Shown here: piece by piece, positions 1 through 11,905 of the stretch | How the letters are laid out: the number at the start of each line of letters is the position of its first letter | Position numbering within the stretch: position 1 is the stretch's first letter | Assembly: GCA_963969395.1 (NCBI GenBank) | Contig: OZ017804.1 | Span: 17,794,001-17,858,000 of the forward strand | DNA length: 64,000 nucleotides | Reading direction: 5' to 3' | Source of the DNA: Pseudoscleropodium purum | Lineage: Eukaryota > Streptophyta > Bryopsida > Hypnales > Brachytheciaceae | The notes under the pieces: generated by a model | Seen by the model: the letters and a program-made list of their open reading frames with translations, nothing else | The model's database searches: none | Told to the model about the DNA's origin: nothing | Made by a program: the position numbers and the translations under genes

Positions 1-151
1 ATGTGGCATGACATTATTGGTTCCAACCTTGGAAAGGGAAAAAAAAAAATCAAGTTTCAAGCTTGACAACCAGCTAAGGTTGGAAATAGCACACCCTCTT
101 GGTTGGGTAGTGGGCATGGTTGGTTATTGGTGCCTCCACTTTAGTTTTGTT
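1..151 (-). repeat. Left arm of a long inverted repeat, cut by the window edge
   Basis: Reverse-complementing this stretch gives a sequence that aligns with 1603-1752 over about 150 bp, by eye near 80 percent. Both arms carry GTTCCAACCTTGGAAAGG, the block around CAAGCTTGA, and GGTGCCTCCA or its variant. The match still holds at base 1 (shared GTGGCATG), so the repeat probably continues off the window. The arms would suit terminal inverted repeats of a Mutator-like or foldback element, but no transposase and no target duplication are visible. Confidence 0.6.
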
Positions 152-1602
152 TTTCAGCCTCTTTGGGTTGCTAGGCTACTACTGCACCATGTTTTGGCAC
201 CTCTTAGTTTCTAACTTGGATTTGCTCGCTATGACTCATCTCTTGACTTGACCTAGGCCACAAGCAGTTAGGCCTTTGCACATACTTTTCTCCTCTTGCA
301 ATGAAGGTCACCCTTTATTTGTGTCCAAAAAAAGATGTTGAGAAATTTAACCTGAGGCAACCTAATTTCACTATTTATTGTAAGTAGGGTTATCATACGC
401 AAAGTCCAATTATTTTTAGATGGTTTTGTTTTGGATATAAGGTAGATACACCCAAATGTGCCATTGACCTTAAGCTGCCATCTATACTATGTGTACATCT
501 CCAAAATCAGTTTTGTACCTATGTGGAAGAAATGCTTCTAGAACCAAACTTTGTTCCTTAATAACTTTTGCATAGAGTATCCAAATACCACATTCTCTGG
601 TGTGTTGGAGCTTCCTTTCACTTGCCAACAAGAACATATGAAAATCTGACTCAGTAGTAAAAAGTAACAATAATAGAAAATAGGCTCAGTAGCAAAAAGT
701 GGTGGTCTGGGGGAGTACCTACCTTATATCTTGTATACTTACCCTGGTTTCATAGTCAACTTTTGCATGATGGCTGATTGCACGTGCCAGGGTGACTGTA
801 AGGTAAGCAAACTCCATTGTCAGCACCAGCCTTACAGTTGCACTTGACACATGAACAAAAGCAACTACGAAGAGCTTGACTTCAACACAAAAAAAACTCA
901 AAAAAACTCAAAAAACCCCTCTTTGATTTGATTCTTTCAAAATAGAACTTGATCAAGTCACTAGGAAATTGAAGGCCTTCTCCTTTCGGTGACAGATCTC
1001 AGGTGTAGACTTTGCCAAGGTTCCTCCTCGAAAAGCCAGCTTCATCATGTTCCATGCATTGGACCAAACTTGCAAAACTTGTGAAAATTTTCCAAAGCTT
1101 TGCAAATGATGTCAACCCACGAGGGCATATATGTCGCAGGAAAACTGACAAGCCCCTAACGCGCTACGGGTGCTTCATGCAGGGTGGTTGATTCTCCATG
1201 ACGATGTCAAGCTTCACTGCACTGCCACTAGTTTTCAAATTTATTAGGTGGAAGACATTGCTTTCAAATTGAGGTGGTGGTCACAACTCATCGAGATTTC
1301 TTTGCTACTTTTAATTTTGTATCATTCATTTTTGTACAATTCATTCAAGGTTCTCGAGTTCTCGAGCAGAGCAGTGTAGACAGAGAGCTGGCCTTGCGCC
1401 GCAAAGAGTCAGCCAGCCGGAAGACAAGGGCTTGGTTTTGACTGTATTTTATGTTATGTTGCATGCGTGGTGTTTCAAAAGAGAGTTTTTGCATATGATG
1501 GTAAGTCACTAAAGTAAAGTAAAGTGATTCTACTACAATTTTGTATGGTGTGTATAAGTTTGCGAAAGTTCCAAGGATGACTTTAAGTTTCTCCTTTTAT
1601 TA
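152..1602. other. Non-coding interval between inverted arms
   Basis: No open frame of useful length and no protein similarity on either strand. It is moderately A+T-rich with short A-runs near 890-920. Nothing else is supported. Confidence 0.5.
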
Positions 1603-1752
1603 AGGTGGAGGCATCAATTACCAACCATGTCTAGTACCCAACAAATAGGGTGAGCTATTTCCAACCTTGGCCAATTCTCAAGCTTGAGATTTGATTTTTC
1701 ATCCTTTCCAAGGTTGGAACTAGTGAGGCCATGCTTCCATGCCACGTTAGCT
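1603..1752 (+). repeat. Right arm of the long inverted repeat
   Basis: Inverted partner of 1-151. A further diverged copy of this arm and the ~150 bp after it lies at about 23150-23420 (shared 'ttccaa..ggttggaac', 'catgc', 'attggcta/ttgcttatggg', 'ctgtaatttca'), so this is a dispersed family. The 1.45 kb between the arms (152-1602) shows no recognisable gene. Confidence 0.6.
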
Positions 1753-2109
1753 GAAGCATTGAGCAAGAGAGTACTATCTTGTATGATCAGAATTGGAAAA
1801 CTCTAAACATTGCTTATGGGTCAAAAGTTCTTTTGGCTCCCAAAATGCACTGTAATTTCAATTTTCTGAATAAAAATCTGAAAATTTAGCAATTCTCATA
1901 TTTCTTGTCGTCCTACATGGGAAAAATATACACCAACTCATACTACACAGAATCTGCTCCAAAATTGCTCATTTGATCGGTTATTGTTGCTTCCACCTTA
2001 TGTGTGTAACTTGTGTGGGCGTCAGTGCAAAATTATCAGATGGTTTCAACACAGAGTTCATTTTATTGCCATATATTACTAGGGGCAGTAGCTGCGCTTT
2101 GCTTGCTGA

Positions 2110-3530
2110 AATTTATTTAATTCACCAGCACACATAAACCAGTCCATAACAAATAGAATGCCACTGCAGGTTTTTTTCATGTATAGTATAGTGAGGTACC
2201 AATAAAAATGGCATTTTTGAATTTGCAGTGAAAGGAATTTCAGAGCTGCCAACTTTGACAGTCTTGCAAGAGCTAAAAAATTGGTATTTCATAACATCTT
2301 TATGTAAATAACACGTGTACCAAATTTCAAGACCAAAAGATTCACCAAAAAAAAGATATTCAGAATTTACCAACATATGTAGCTATGACAAAAAATTTCA
2401 TGCTGCAAACTTTGACAACCTCCCAAGGTTTGAATTTTTTTGGCCATGAAATTTTTGACATAAGACCATATATATGTTGATTACATGTGTGAAAAATTTC
2501 AAGTCCAAAAGATCCATACAAAATAAAATATTCAAAATCTATCAACATGTGTAGTTGTAAAAAGCAATTTCATTGCTACCAACTTCACACTATCCTAAAG
2601 GCTGAAAAATTGTTTATTTACCATGAATTTTTTTCATACAAATCATCTCTATATTAATAACATGTGTGCCAAATTTCAAGGTCAAAAAATTCACAAAAAA
2701 AAGGATATTTGAAATATACCAACATGTGCAATTGTAAGAATGATTTTCTTAGTCCTTAGAATAGTGTCATTTTATAGGTTAAGTTTCACACAAATGTAGA
2801 AAAACTTTCTCACAACCACTACACATGTTGGTAGATTTCAAATATCTTTCTTGTGAGCATCTTTTGGCCTTGAAATTTGACATGATGATCTATGGCCAAA
2901 TTTTTCATAATTAAAAAAAAAAAAATAGCCCTAAGGAGGGTACTGAAGTTGGCAGCCTTACAATTGTTTCTCACAACTACACATAGTGGTAGATTTTGAA
3001 TATATTTTTTTATGACTTTTTTGGCCTTGAAATTTGGCACACATGTTATTAATATAGAAAGAATTATGTGACAAAACTTTCATAGTAAGTAAGCAATTTT
3101 TCAACCCTTGGAAGAGTGTCAAAGTTAGCAATAATGAAATGGTTTCCACAATTGTTTCTCAAAACGACTCATGTTGGTAGATTGTGATTATATATTTTTT
3201 CATTGATCTTTTGGCCTTTAAATTTGTAACAAATGTTATTAATATAAAAGAATTTTTGTTCCAAATATATCATGGCAAAAAAAGAAAATTTCAATCTTTG
3301 GGAGGCTATCAAAGTTGGCAATATGGAATTCTTTTTTACAACTACACATGTTGGTAGATTTTGAATATATATATTTTTGGTGAATCTTTTAGCCTTGAAA
3401 TTTGGTACACATATTATTAACATAAAAATGATGTTGTGAAAAAAATTTCATAGTAAAATACCAATTTTTCAATTATCAAGAGGTTGTCAAAGTTGGCAGT
3501 ACTAAAATTTCTTTCACTACAACTTCGAAA
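2110..3530. repeat. ~175-bp tandem repeat array that flips orientation at its centre
   Basis: Units contain the block CCAAATTTCAAG followed by an AAAAGATTCAC-like stretch and ACCAACATGTGTAG. In the left half they lie on + at about 2313, 2485 and 2661 (spacing 172-176). From ~2819 the same block appears reverse-complemented at about 2819, 2979, 3167 and 3345. The array is therefore a large imperfect palindrome with its centre near 2770-2800. Short open frames on the minus strand translate the same repeat (recurring NFKAK..., QNLPT... peptides). They have no independent coding evidence and I treat them as products of the repeat. Confidence 0.8.
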
Positions 3531-5316
3531 ACGCCATTTTGATTGGTACCCCACTATACAAACAAATGTAAGAAGTAGAGAAGGCAATTGAAATTATATT
3601 TTTTCAACAAAGTTTGAAGTTGTTATGAAGTTTTGAAGTGTTCTACCCATTATGGTCCAAAAGAGTCTCTAGACTACTAGTGCCCCACTAAAACCAACAA
3701 AAAAGTATATCCATAATGATCGCAATATTTAATGTGTCTTATTCACCTAAAACAATCACAATATTCCCAAACGTGGCCACAACATGAAGGCTAAAAAAAG
3801 TCACTTCATGTGATGAATTTATACTCAAAACATGAAAGTTCCTACAAGATAATTGTAAACACTAGTCACTCCATCATCATCATCCAAGACATTGATTGTG
3901 GTTGCTAACTCAACCTAATGTAGCCCAAATCTCATCAACCCCTCAATGCCCTTGGTCGTTTCTCCACTAAGCCTGTTTCCAAGTACCAACTTTCAAAATC
4001 CAAAGTGTAGCAAGAAATTGGACTCATCATTCAACAATTCACCATTAAAATTCAAAGTATACTCCTTCGGGAACATTGTGATCACTTTTTTTTTTTAAAT
4101 CCGTTGCTTGGATTGAAAGTGTATAATGTTTTATTCTGCAGCAAGTACAATCCAAAAAATAAATTCATAGGGGCACATTTTGAGCCCCTTGGGTGTTGAA
4201 GGGTTTATTGGGAAAATTTTATCATGGGTTAATGCAAGGTTTGGATGGGTCATTCTCGAGGTGCTTGTGATGGGTCTTTTGCTTGTAATGGGTTGGTTTA
4301 CCTTATTGGAGGTTCCACTTAACCATAACATGACAACAACATTGTCACACAAAAACTATTATCTGTCAAATGTTGCAGTTTACTAGCACTTATACAGTTT
4401 AGGTTAGAAGTTCTTATTTCAATAGAACAAATACCAAATTGAAGTTTTGAGGCAACCATATCATGCTTTCATTGATTGGTAAGAGGAAGGCTATTGCTAT
4501 AAGCCTTATACTGAATGTAAGTTCTTTGTCGAACCAAAAAGTACCTATATACGTGGGTATTCAAGATTCAATAGAACAACTATATGTATCTAATAATTGT
4601 TAGAAGGCTATCAACCCTTCAATCATTTCATTCAAACTAAAAAATGACAGTTTTTATAAATAAAATTCACAATTGCAACAAGAATCAAGAAAGTACTAGG
4701 ATATACTACATAGTAATTAGTGAAACTCTCTCCAATAATAAATTAGATGGAAAACTATCTTTTTAAATCCTATAAGGCTCCATGAAGCCCTTCAAAGGAT
4801 GCCAAACATCCTTTCAAGAGTTTCAAGGTTATTTGCCCCCTCCCCCCTTCGCAAGATGTTGACCTACTTTAGGATGTAAAATTAGCAAGTATAAATCACA
4901 AAATTGTGAATAGTAAAAGGCTAGAACAATTATGACATTGGAATCTATATTTAGTCATAAAGAAGCTTAAAATTTGTAGGAGATTAATTTTTTTGTCAAA
5001 GCTTCTTTTAATTCAACTTCTTGCTTGGACAACATTTTGATATAATATTAAAGATATTTTCTCAGTGTGAGCCCCATACAACCTTCACCTTTGAAATTTT
5101 ATTACTATTTCATTCTACCTCTAGAATCTATACAAATACTTGCATTTTGCTTCCCAAGGTGCCACAAAGCTTATTATGCAACGGCAATCTCAAGCGTGAG
5201 CTACCTAAAAACAAGGCTTCAGTACAAGCCTAATTTTTTTTAAAGATCTTATAAGTTGATAAGTTGATGCATGAATGTGAGTCTTTAGAGCCTTCAAGTC
5301 AGTAGTGGCAAATTTA
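3531..5316. other. A+T-rich intergenic DNA, no gene seen
   Basis: Short open frames at 4131-4386 overlap on both strands without protein resemblance. There is a T-run at 4087-4097. No RNA gene or structured element was recognised. Confidence 0.5.
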
Positions 5317-5724
5317 TACTCCCTTTTTCTCAAAATAAATTTGTATGGTAAAGTAGTAGGTCCATAAACTGACCATTTAAGTGCTAGAATTGATTTTAGG
5401 GGAGGTTAAACTTTTTCAAATATTCTTTTAGTAAATTTTCCTTGAAAGACAAGTGCAATTGGCATTTAATCCTAGTCATTTCATATTTTTTTGGAGCTTT
5501 TTGGAATTCGTTACAAGTTTTTGAAGTTGAAAAAAAGTGGTCATTTGTGGTCATCAAAAGTGATTACCTCCTGAAACGTGCACAGTTTGTACATTGAAAA
5601 AAGCAAAGTGTACCTCTGAGTGATGTTTGCTTCTAATGCCCAGTCCGAGTTTGAGCCTCCTACCCTACTCCAACTAGTTTTCCGCTAAAGACCACAAATT
5701 TATTTTGAGATAAAGCCAATAGTA
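5317..5724 (+). mobile_element. Stowaway-like MITE, copy A (408 bp)
   Basis: The left end TACTCCCTTTTTCTCAAAAT resembles the CTCCCTCCGTCCC type of terminus known from plant Stowaway/Tc1-mariner MITEs. The right end is its inverse: CTCAAAATAAATTTGT is shared exactly on both arms, at 5329-5344 and (reversed) 5695-5710. Both outer edges show TA, the expected target duplication. The body from ~5340 to 5536 recurs in reverse at 9880-10065 and, in part, at 9300-9460 and 61530-61670. No coding capacity, as expected for a MITE. Confidence 0.65.
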
Positions 5725-8700
5725 CCAAAGTTTTCATACTGCTGCAATGTTATATATTGAGGAGTTCTTTCCTTCAGCCGTAGGGACCATGTGGAATCCA
5801 CACTCTTTTTAATTTATCTCTCGCTGAATTTGAGGGGCTTTTCCATGTTCTATGTCCTCTAAAAGGCACCCAATCACCAAAAATGAAACCATTATTCTCT
5901 CCTGTTTTGAGAACACACAAAAATCAAGAAATGGTGCATAATTATTCTGAGAATCTAAGGCATAAAGCATAAGATGATTATACTACGAATGATTTTGTTG
6001 TGCTAATTGATCAACAGTTTATTGTTGATTGGAATTTCATATTAATTTTAGGAAACCTCCTAAAGCATTCACCAATTGAACTCTAATTAAAATTTTTGAC
6101 AACTAGGATCTATTGCTATATACTACACAAAATAGTGAAATTAGGTTGACTTACACTAATTTCTCGACATTTGATACCATGTAAATATTTTCAATTATCA
6201 TATAAGAATACACTACTTTTGAATTAGGTAATGTTGCAATTGGGACTCGCAAACCTCTATGTGTACAAATGGAATTGTTTTTAGAAATATTTGTTGATAT
6301 TGATGGCTTGTAAAGTAACTTTGTTGATGTAAGGCAATTCAAGTTTAGGATGACGAATAGGTTGAAAATCAATCTTCTTTCTTGTTATTACTTGGATGAA
6401 AGTCATCTAATTTGTGGAGATATTTTATCAAATTGTTGTCCTATCTAATGGTTGGATTTGATGTTACTAGAGTTCATATTATCCTAAAATTCGCATTGAA
6501 TGTAGTTCAAAACTTGATTTGCAAAAATGAGGTGATAGATTTAATGAATACAAAAAGAACATAAAAATTTCAAAAGAATACCATATCAAGAGAACTTCAT
6601 TTCAAATCCATTCAAACAAGTTTTACTCAAAAAATTGATAATATTTGTTTGTAGTTGAATTCAGAAGGAATTTTGAAATTTCCCTTTCAAATTTATTAAA
6701 AAAATATATGGTGAGAGTATTGGTAAATCTAACTATACAAATGGAGTCTAATTAAAAATCAAAATCTACAACTTTTCTTTATATATCAATTACAAAATAT
6801 TCTTCCAAATGTTACATTATAATGGTCTTTCCCAAAATGTCAATTCTAGAAAAGGATCTAGACTTTTAGGGGTGAATGCCACCTAATTTCAATATTTTGT
6901 ATAGGCTTTCAAATTTACAAGAAGAAATAAAGAATGGTATGAACATTAATGTGAACAACGTTTAACTATCTTTTGTAATTACAAGACCATTTGCTTTTAG
7001 CCCCTACCCCAAAAGAAATGTGAACTGTAAATTGAAGTGCCAACTATCCATTGCAACCTATCATTGCCATTGATTTATTTTTGTATGAGTAAAACAGATA
7101 AACACTAGCTCGTGTCATGATGGGAACGTCCCGCCAAACCCCTACCTTGAAAATTCCTAGTCATATGATGAGTTTATAAAAAAAACAAAAAAACGTCCAC
7201 TATTGTCAATATGGAATGTTGAACATGAATATTGAATATGGGTAGTAAATATGGTATATGTATATTGAATATGGTATTTTATATATATATATGGAATACG
7301 GATATTGGTATACAAATACAAACATAGACAATATACATACAACGATAACATAATTTCATATTGATAGAAAGGGGGGCTATTGTACAAGTAAGGGTGTGGG
7401 AGTATGCGTGGTAAGAAAATGAATCTCAAGGATTAATCTGATTGAATATCCATGAGTGAAAATCTTCACTGTCTACTCAAAAGACAAACCTACAAATAGA
7501 GACCTACGCATCACAACAATAAATTAAGCTTCATCAAAACATGTTGGCAAATGAAGTCTAAAAGTCTCGAATTTGATTACTGCTAATCGTCTATTTTAAT
7601 TTTGAATTAATTTTGATTAAAAATCAAGTGCAAAAAAAAATATTTGCAATAATTTTACCTTATTTTCATCTTCATCATTTTGACACAAGAAGAGTTTTTC
7701 CTATTCCACAAAGGTACCAGCAAACTAACAATGCAATCGATGAGCTGTTTAACAATGACAATTTTGTAAATTTTCAAAGAAAATTTAATTAAAATATGTT
7801 GACACTTGATGTTCAAGAGTGTTGTTATTGAGGGTCTTAGAAACAATTTAGATCTATTTCTAAACTAGATTCACATTGCAACATCACCCCTTACACCAAG
7901 TGCAAATATATATTAATATAATTGCCTAGTGGCTAGATTATGTAACATCCTGGAGACTATCTAGTAAGGCTTCATACCAATGAAGCTATTTTGCGCCCAA
8001 ATTTCATGCAATCAAAAGCATAAAATTTGTCTTTCTGAAATGGGCTCTTTATTTCTTTTAGAAAACTGTCTGTACATTCAAATTTATACTCCCTTTGCCC
8101 TCCAAATAACTTTGTAGCTTGAAAAAACTAGTTAAAGTAAGCTCAATTTTTGTCAAAAAACAATGGCACCATGTGCTTACAATATATGTTATAGTATCAT
8201 GTACTTCCCATTTGTGTACCATTATGATACCATATTGTGAGAATCATTATTTTCGATTTGTTTTTTCTACTACAATTCCAATGTGAGCTTATTTTAACTA
8301 GTGATCTCAAACCACATAATTATTTTGGGGGTAGAGAGAATAACAAATTACGATATAGTCGTCAAATTAGAATTGTAAAATTAGAGAATTACAGTATCGA
8401 TGTAGAAACTCAAACACTATTGAAAACATGACCTTCATAGATTAGGACAACCATTGCCACTAGAAGACCCCCAACTAGTCAAATTGGTGCTGATTTGGAT
8501 CCTCTAGCGTGTCAATTCCGGCCACAAAGTATTGACCCCTCCATTGCTCTGTGTTTTACCCTTGTAGAAAACTCTGAAATTTTTTTATTTGTCACATATG
8601 ATAAAATTATGCAAATTCAGAGTTCATATTTGCAATCAGAGACACCAAATTAACTGGGGGACATGATGAAATACAAAATTTAATCAGCACAAAATAGGAG

Positions 8701-9299
8701 ACAATTTTTGACATTTACCCTCCGACGGGGCAATAGAGGGGTCAATCCGCCCTCGCCGTCAATTCCAAGGTTTACACACACCATGTTTCCACTTGTGCCT
8801 AATGTAGCATCTTACGGCAAACGAAGTCCGCTCTTGTTTGCACTTCTAGTTTTGACCACATCTAACCAGGTAGGAGGGGAACTCTCAACAGATTTTAAGC
8901 AATTTTTTTTTACAATGCAACCTACAAAGAACATCCTCCCATATGGAATCCTAAACAGCTCTAGATCATGTCCACTTCCTAGTTTGACTCCCATCTTTTC
9001 AAAAGCGTTTTTTTTTACAATTTTACCCCAATTGGAGGGGAATATACTTGTGTCAACGTATTGACTGGAACTGGAACACGAGAATTGGAGGATGAAGAGT
9101 TTTTTCAGGCACAAATCCTGGATTTCCAGTGGGGCTAAATTAATTGAACGGGGGTGTGAAGTGCACCATTGAAACCAAATCAAAAGATTCTCAGGCTTCA
9201 GCAGTGTACAGAACTGTACTACCCAAAGAATAGAATACCTGAGTTTTATGGACCACCACAAAGATTTTCAACGGTCAATTTTCAACTGTAAATGAAATT
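5725..9299. other. A+T-rich intergenic DNA; one A+T minisatellite and one orphan MITE end
   Basis: At 7195-7335 there is a degenerate minisatellite of 'atattgaatatgg' units, like those at 35410-35530 and 39050-39310. At 8087-8120 a TACTCCCTTTGCCC end of Stowaway type stands without a visible partner. An open frame of 149 codons lies on the minus strand at 8812-9261 but has no ATG near its start and no recognisable family. No convincing gene. Confidence 0.5.
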
Positions 9300-9470
9300 T
9301 GTTTTTTTAACACTGTGTTTCACCTTCAAAAAATTGTAACTGGTTTTACAAAGGTCCAAAAAAAAAACATATGAAAACACTTGGGTTAGATGCCAATTCT
9401 ATTTAGTTTCTTCCTGCAAAAATTTACTAAAATGATTATTTTGAGGATGACGGAGTTTATCTTACTATAC
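9300..9470 (-). mobile_element. Stowaway-like MITE fragment, copy C
   Basis: Shares with 9885-10020 and 61530-61670 the ordered blocks 'cttcaaaaa', 'ttgtaact', 'acaaaggtccaaaaa', 'atatgaaa', 'gatgccaattc' and 'aatttactaaa'. Termini are not visible, so this is a fragment. Confidence 0.55.
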
Positions 9471-9518
9471 CCACCCAAATGCAATCAACTTTGAAAAGAT
9501 TGCTTTTTAAGAGCTGAC

Positions 9519-9661
9519 TAAGGTATATGCACCTGAGAGTGACACTGTGCTAATTGTGACACCTATCTACAGTGGTTCAAGATTTCAAGCTTGAAACCTT
9601 GAACAAAAGTAGATAGGTGTCACAATTAGGAGAGTGTCATTTTTTAGGTGCACATACCTTA
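9519..9661. mobile_element. 143-bp foldback element with ~52-bp arms
   Basis: The left arm starts TAAGGTATATGCACCT and ends CTAATTGTGACACCTATCTAC (to ~9573). The right arm (9609-9661) is its near-perfect inverse. The 35-bp loop holds a second short palindrome around TTTCAAGCTTGAAA. The transcript would form a ~50-bp hairpin. Tip sequence TAAGGTRTATGCACCT is shared with 42718-43019, which points to a common MITE family. It could alternatively be a small-RNA precursor; sequence alone cannot separate these. Confidence 0.7.
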
Positions 9662-9739
9662 CCTGATAATTGGAAAACATCAAATCATATAGGAAACTTG
9701 CGAAACTCACACACACATATAAGCTTAAAAGTAGGAGGT

Positions 9740-10076
9740 TCTAAAAGTGCCTAGGTTCTAAAAATGCCCACCTCCTTAAATTTACATTGTATGTACGTGT
9801 TGCTTTTTTGTAGCCTTCCGTCATGTACAAAAACTGTACATTTTAGGAGGTGGATGCTGTTAGAGCCCTATACCACTGCAACTTCAAAATTTCATAACTA
9901 ATTTCACAAAGCTCCGAAAATATGAAACGACTTGGGGGTTAGATGCCAATTCTACTTGTCATTGAACGAAGGTTTACTGAAAAATATTTCAAGAAGTTTC
10001 ACCTCCTGAAAAGCCAGTTCCAGTTCTTAAATGGTCAGTTTATGGACCTCCTACCTTATACACCACAAGGGGGTAT
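9740..10076 (-). mobile_element. Stowaway-like MITE, copy B (inverted)
   Basis: Reverse complement of copy A: 'ggtccataaactgacc' (copy A 5360-5375) appears as GGTCAGTTTATGGACC at ~10033-10048. The whole 140-bp body, including TATGAAACGACTTGG and GATGCCAATTCTACTTG, is conserved. The outer end near 10060-10076 (TACATACCCCCTTGTG on -) is a decayed TACTCCC terminus. Confidence 0.6.
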
Positions 10077-10344
10077 GTAAGCTTATGACATTTCCTGAGA
10101 TTGGTGGATGAGGTGTCCAAGTGCATAATGATATTTGGTTTGTGTGAAATGAAATGCTCACTTGATTAAAGAGAGATGATGATGTAATTTGGAATTGCAC
10201 TCAAAGTATCAAATCAAGATTTTGTGCTTGATTTTTAAGTAACCCTTCTGTGGATGGTGAGCTATCATAGGAACCGGATAAAATTCATTGATTTGTCAAT
10301 TTACGATATTCTAGCTTGAATCTATGCTGGACAGTGGCATGTAT

Positions 10345-10970
10345 TAGTTTAACCCCTAGAGGACCAAGGCACATCTTGCGCACAGATTGTGAAAAATTGA
10401 TATTTTTTAGGGTAGTGAGAAGAAAAAATTAAAAAGAGTTTTTAGAAAAAAAATTCAATTGCATAAAATTGTATTATACTACTTTAGAAATGTGCAAGAG
10501 AAATCTCTGAAACTTTGACCACGCATATTGAAAGATTATAATGTTCAAAGTCAAAGTCAAAGTCAAAAAAAAAGGTCTTGCTCAACAGGGCTAGCAGAGT
10601 TTAATCGCTCCTAAAGTGAGATTTTTACACTATACATGGTTATTTTGGGGGGCATTTGCATTTTTTATCATGTAAGTTACATACTTGCCAAATTTCAAAA
10701 GTGTTGTCAAATTTCAAAATTATTGGAGGAGTTTTGCACAAATTGCTCGAAGCTACCCGAGTTACCCCCAAAAGTTTAGGGCAATACAATAGACTTTTGA
10801 TTCAAGCACTTGATTGGAAAAAATTATAATCCCACTAGAAAGGTACATGCTTACACCTTGAGTTAGAAATTTAAGAACATTTGTTAAAAAATGACTCCAT
10901 GTGCACCTACCCAAGATCACTTGCATAAATTCAATGGTCATTCATCCTTTGGGGGGTAAATATGCATGGA
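10345..10970 (-). repeat. Repeat family B, inverted copy with TTTAACCCC termini
   Basis: On the minus strand this aligns with 15870-16390 and 10990-11540 through shared blocks: TGCAAAACTCCTCC, AATAACCATGT.., GTGTAAAAATCTCACT, ATAATCTTTCAAT and CACTACCCTAAAAA. On + it begins TTTAACCCCTAGAGGACCAA (10350) and its far end reads, inverted, TTTACCCCCCAAAGGATGAA (~10962). The unit therefore has terminal inverted repeats, as a non-autonomous DNA transposon would. A short GTCAAA triplication sits at 10540-10565. Confidence 0.65.
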
Positions 10971-10974
10971 AGCA

Positions 10975-11905
10975 TTTTACTTGAAAACTCAGGTAGGGTC
11001 TTACAAGCTCAATTTTGGTTAGATGTTCATGAAATTTTAACACAAGGTGACTGTAAACATGTGCCCTTTTAATGGGGATGTCATTTTTTTAATCTTGTGC
11101 CCAAATAAAAAGTTATGTTGCCTTAGATTTTTAGGGCAATTGGAGATACTTCAAGCAACATGTGCAAAACTCCTCCTATAATTTTGAAATCTAGGTAGAT
11201 ATGTAATTTACTTGATGCAAGATGCAAATGTCAAAAGAATAACCGTGTGTATTATAAAAAAATCTCTTTCTAGGAAGAATTAAAATCTATTGGCCTTGTC
11301 AAGAAAAGTTGACAATAAAATTTTTCTTTTGACTTCAAATGTTAAAATCTTTCAATCCATAATGGCAATGTTTCTAAAAGAATTTCCACACATTTCTATA
11401 GTAGTCTAATACAAATTTATATGACTGAATTTTGAAAGAAAAACTCTTTTTTTCATTTTTTTTCTCACTTCCCTAAAAAGTAGTAGTTTTTCAAAATTTA
11501 TACCCAAATTATGCCTCAATCTTATAGGGCACCTTTACAAGATTGGAAGTGTTTTTCAAAGAAAATTGTTAAAAATTGCCATTTTTTAGTGCAATGCTCA
11601 AAAAAATATATATTTTAATTAATTTATACAAAATTTTAGTAGACTACTATAACAAAATGTCGGAAAAATTTCAATCCATTTGTTACTACATTGTTTGAAA
11701 TAATATAATGTTTGAAGTAAAAAAAATCCTTTTTCATTCCTACAAAATGGAGTTAGTAGACTTCAATCCTTCATGAAGTAATTTTTTGCCCTTGGTGGAT
11801 TTGTGTCTCTCTATTATAAAGTTTTAAATCTTGTTTGGTACACTTTTGTAAAAATTTTAGAAGCAAATATGGAGTCTAGCTTGCAATGCAAGGAAGTTAA
11901 GTGAG
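10975..11905 (+). repeat. Repeat family B, direct copy next to the inverted copy
   Basis: Aligns collinearly with 15880-16905 across ~930 bp (CATGTGCCC, TGCAAAACTCCTCC, AATAACCGTGTG, CTATTGGC, TTTTCATTCCTACAAAA, CTTGCAATGCA). With the adjacent 10345-10970 copy it forms a head-to-head inverted pair of about 600-bp arms. No open reading frame is conserved between copies, so this is non-coding. Confidence 0.65.

Noticed and set aside
2122..3423. Several short minus-strand open frames with recurring peptides (FKAK..., QNLPT...)
   Set aside because: They are translations of the ~175-bp tandem repeat units, lack individual gene features and exist only because the units repeat.
7157..7429. Minus-strand 90-codon frame rich in Tyr and Ile
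   Set aside because: It is translated from the ATATTGAATATGG minisatellite and has no coding support.
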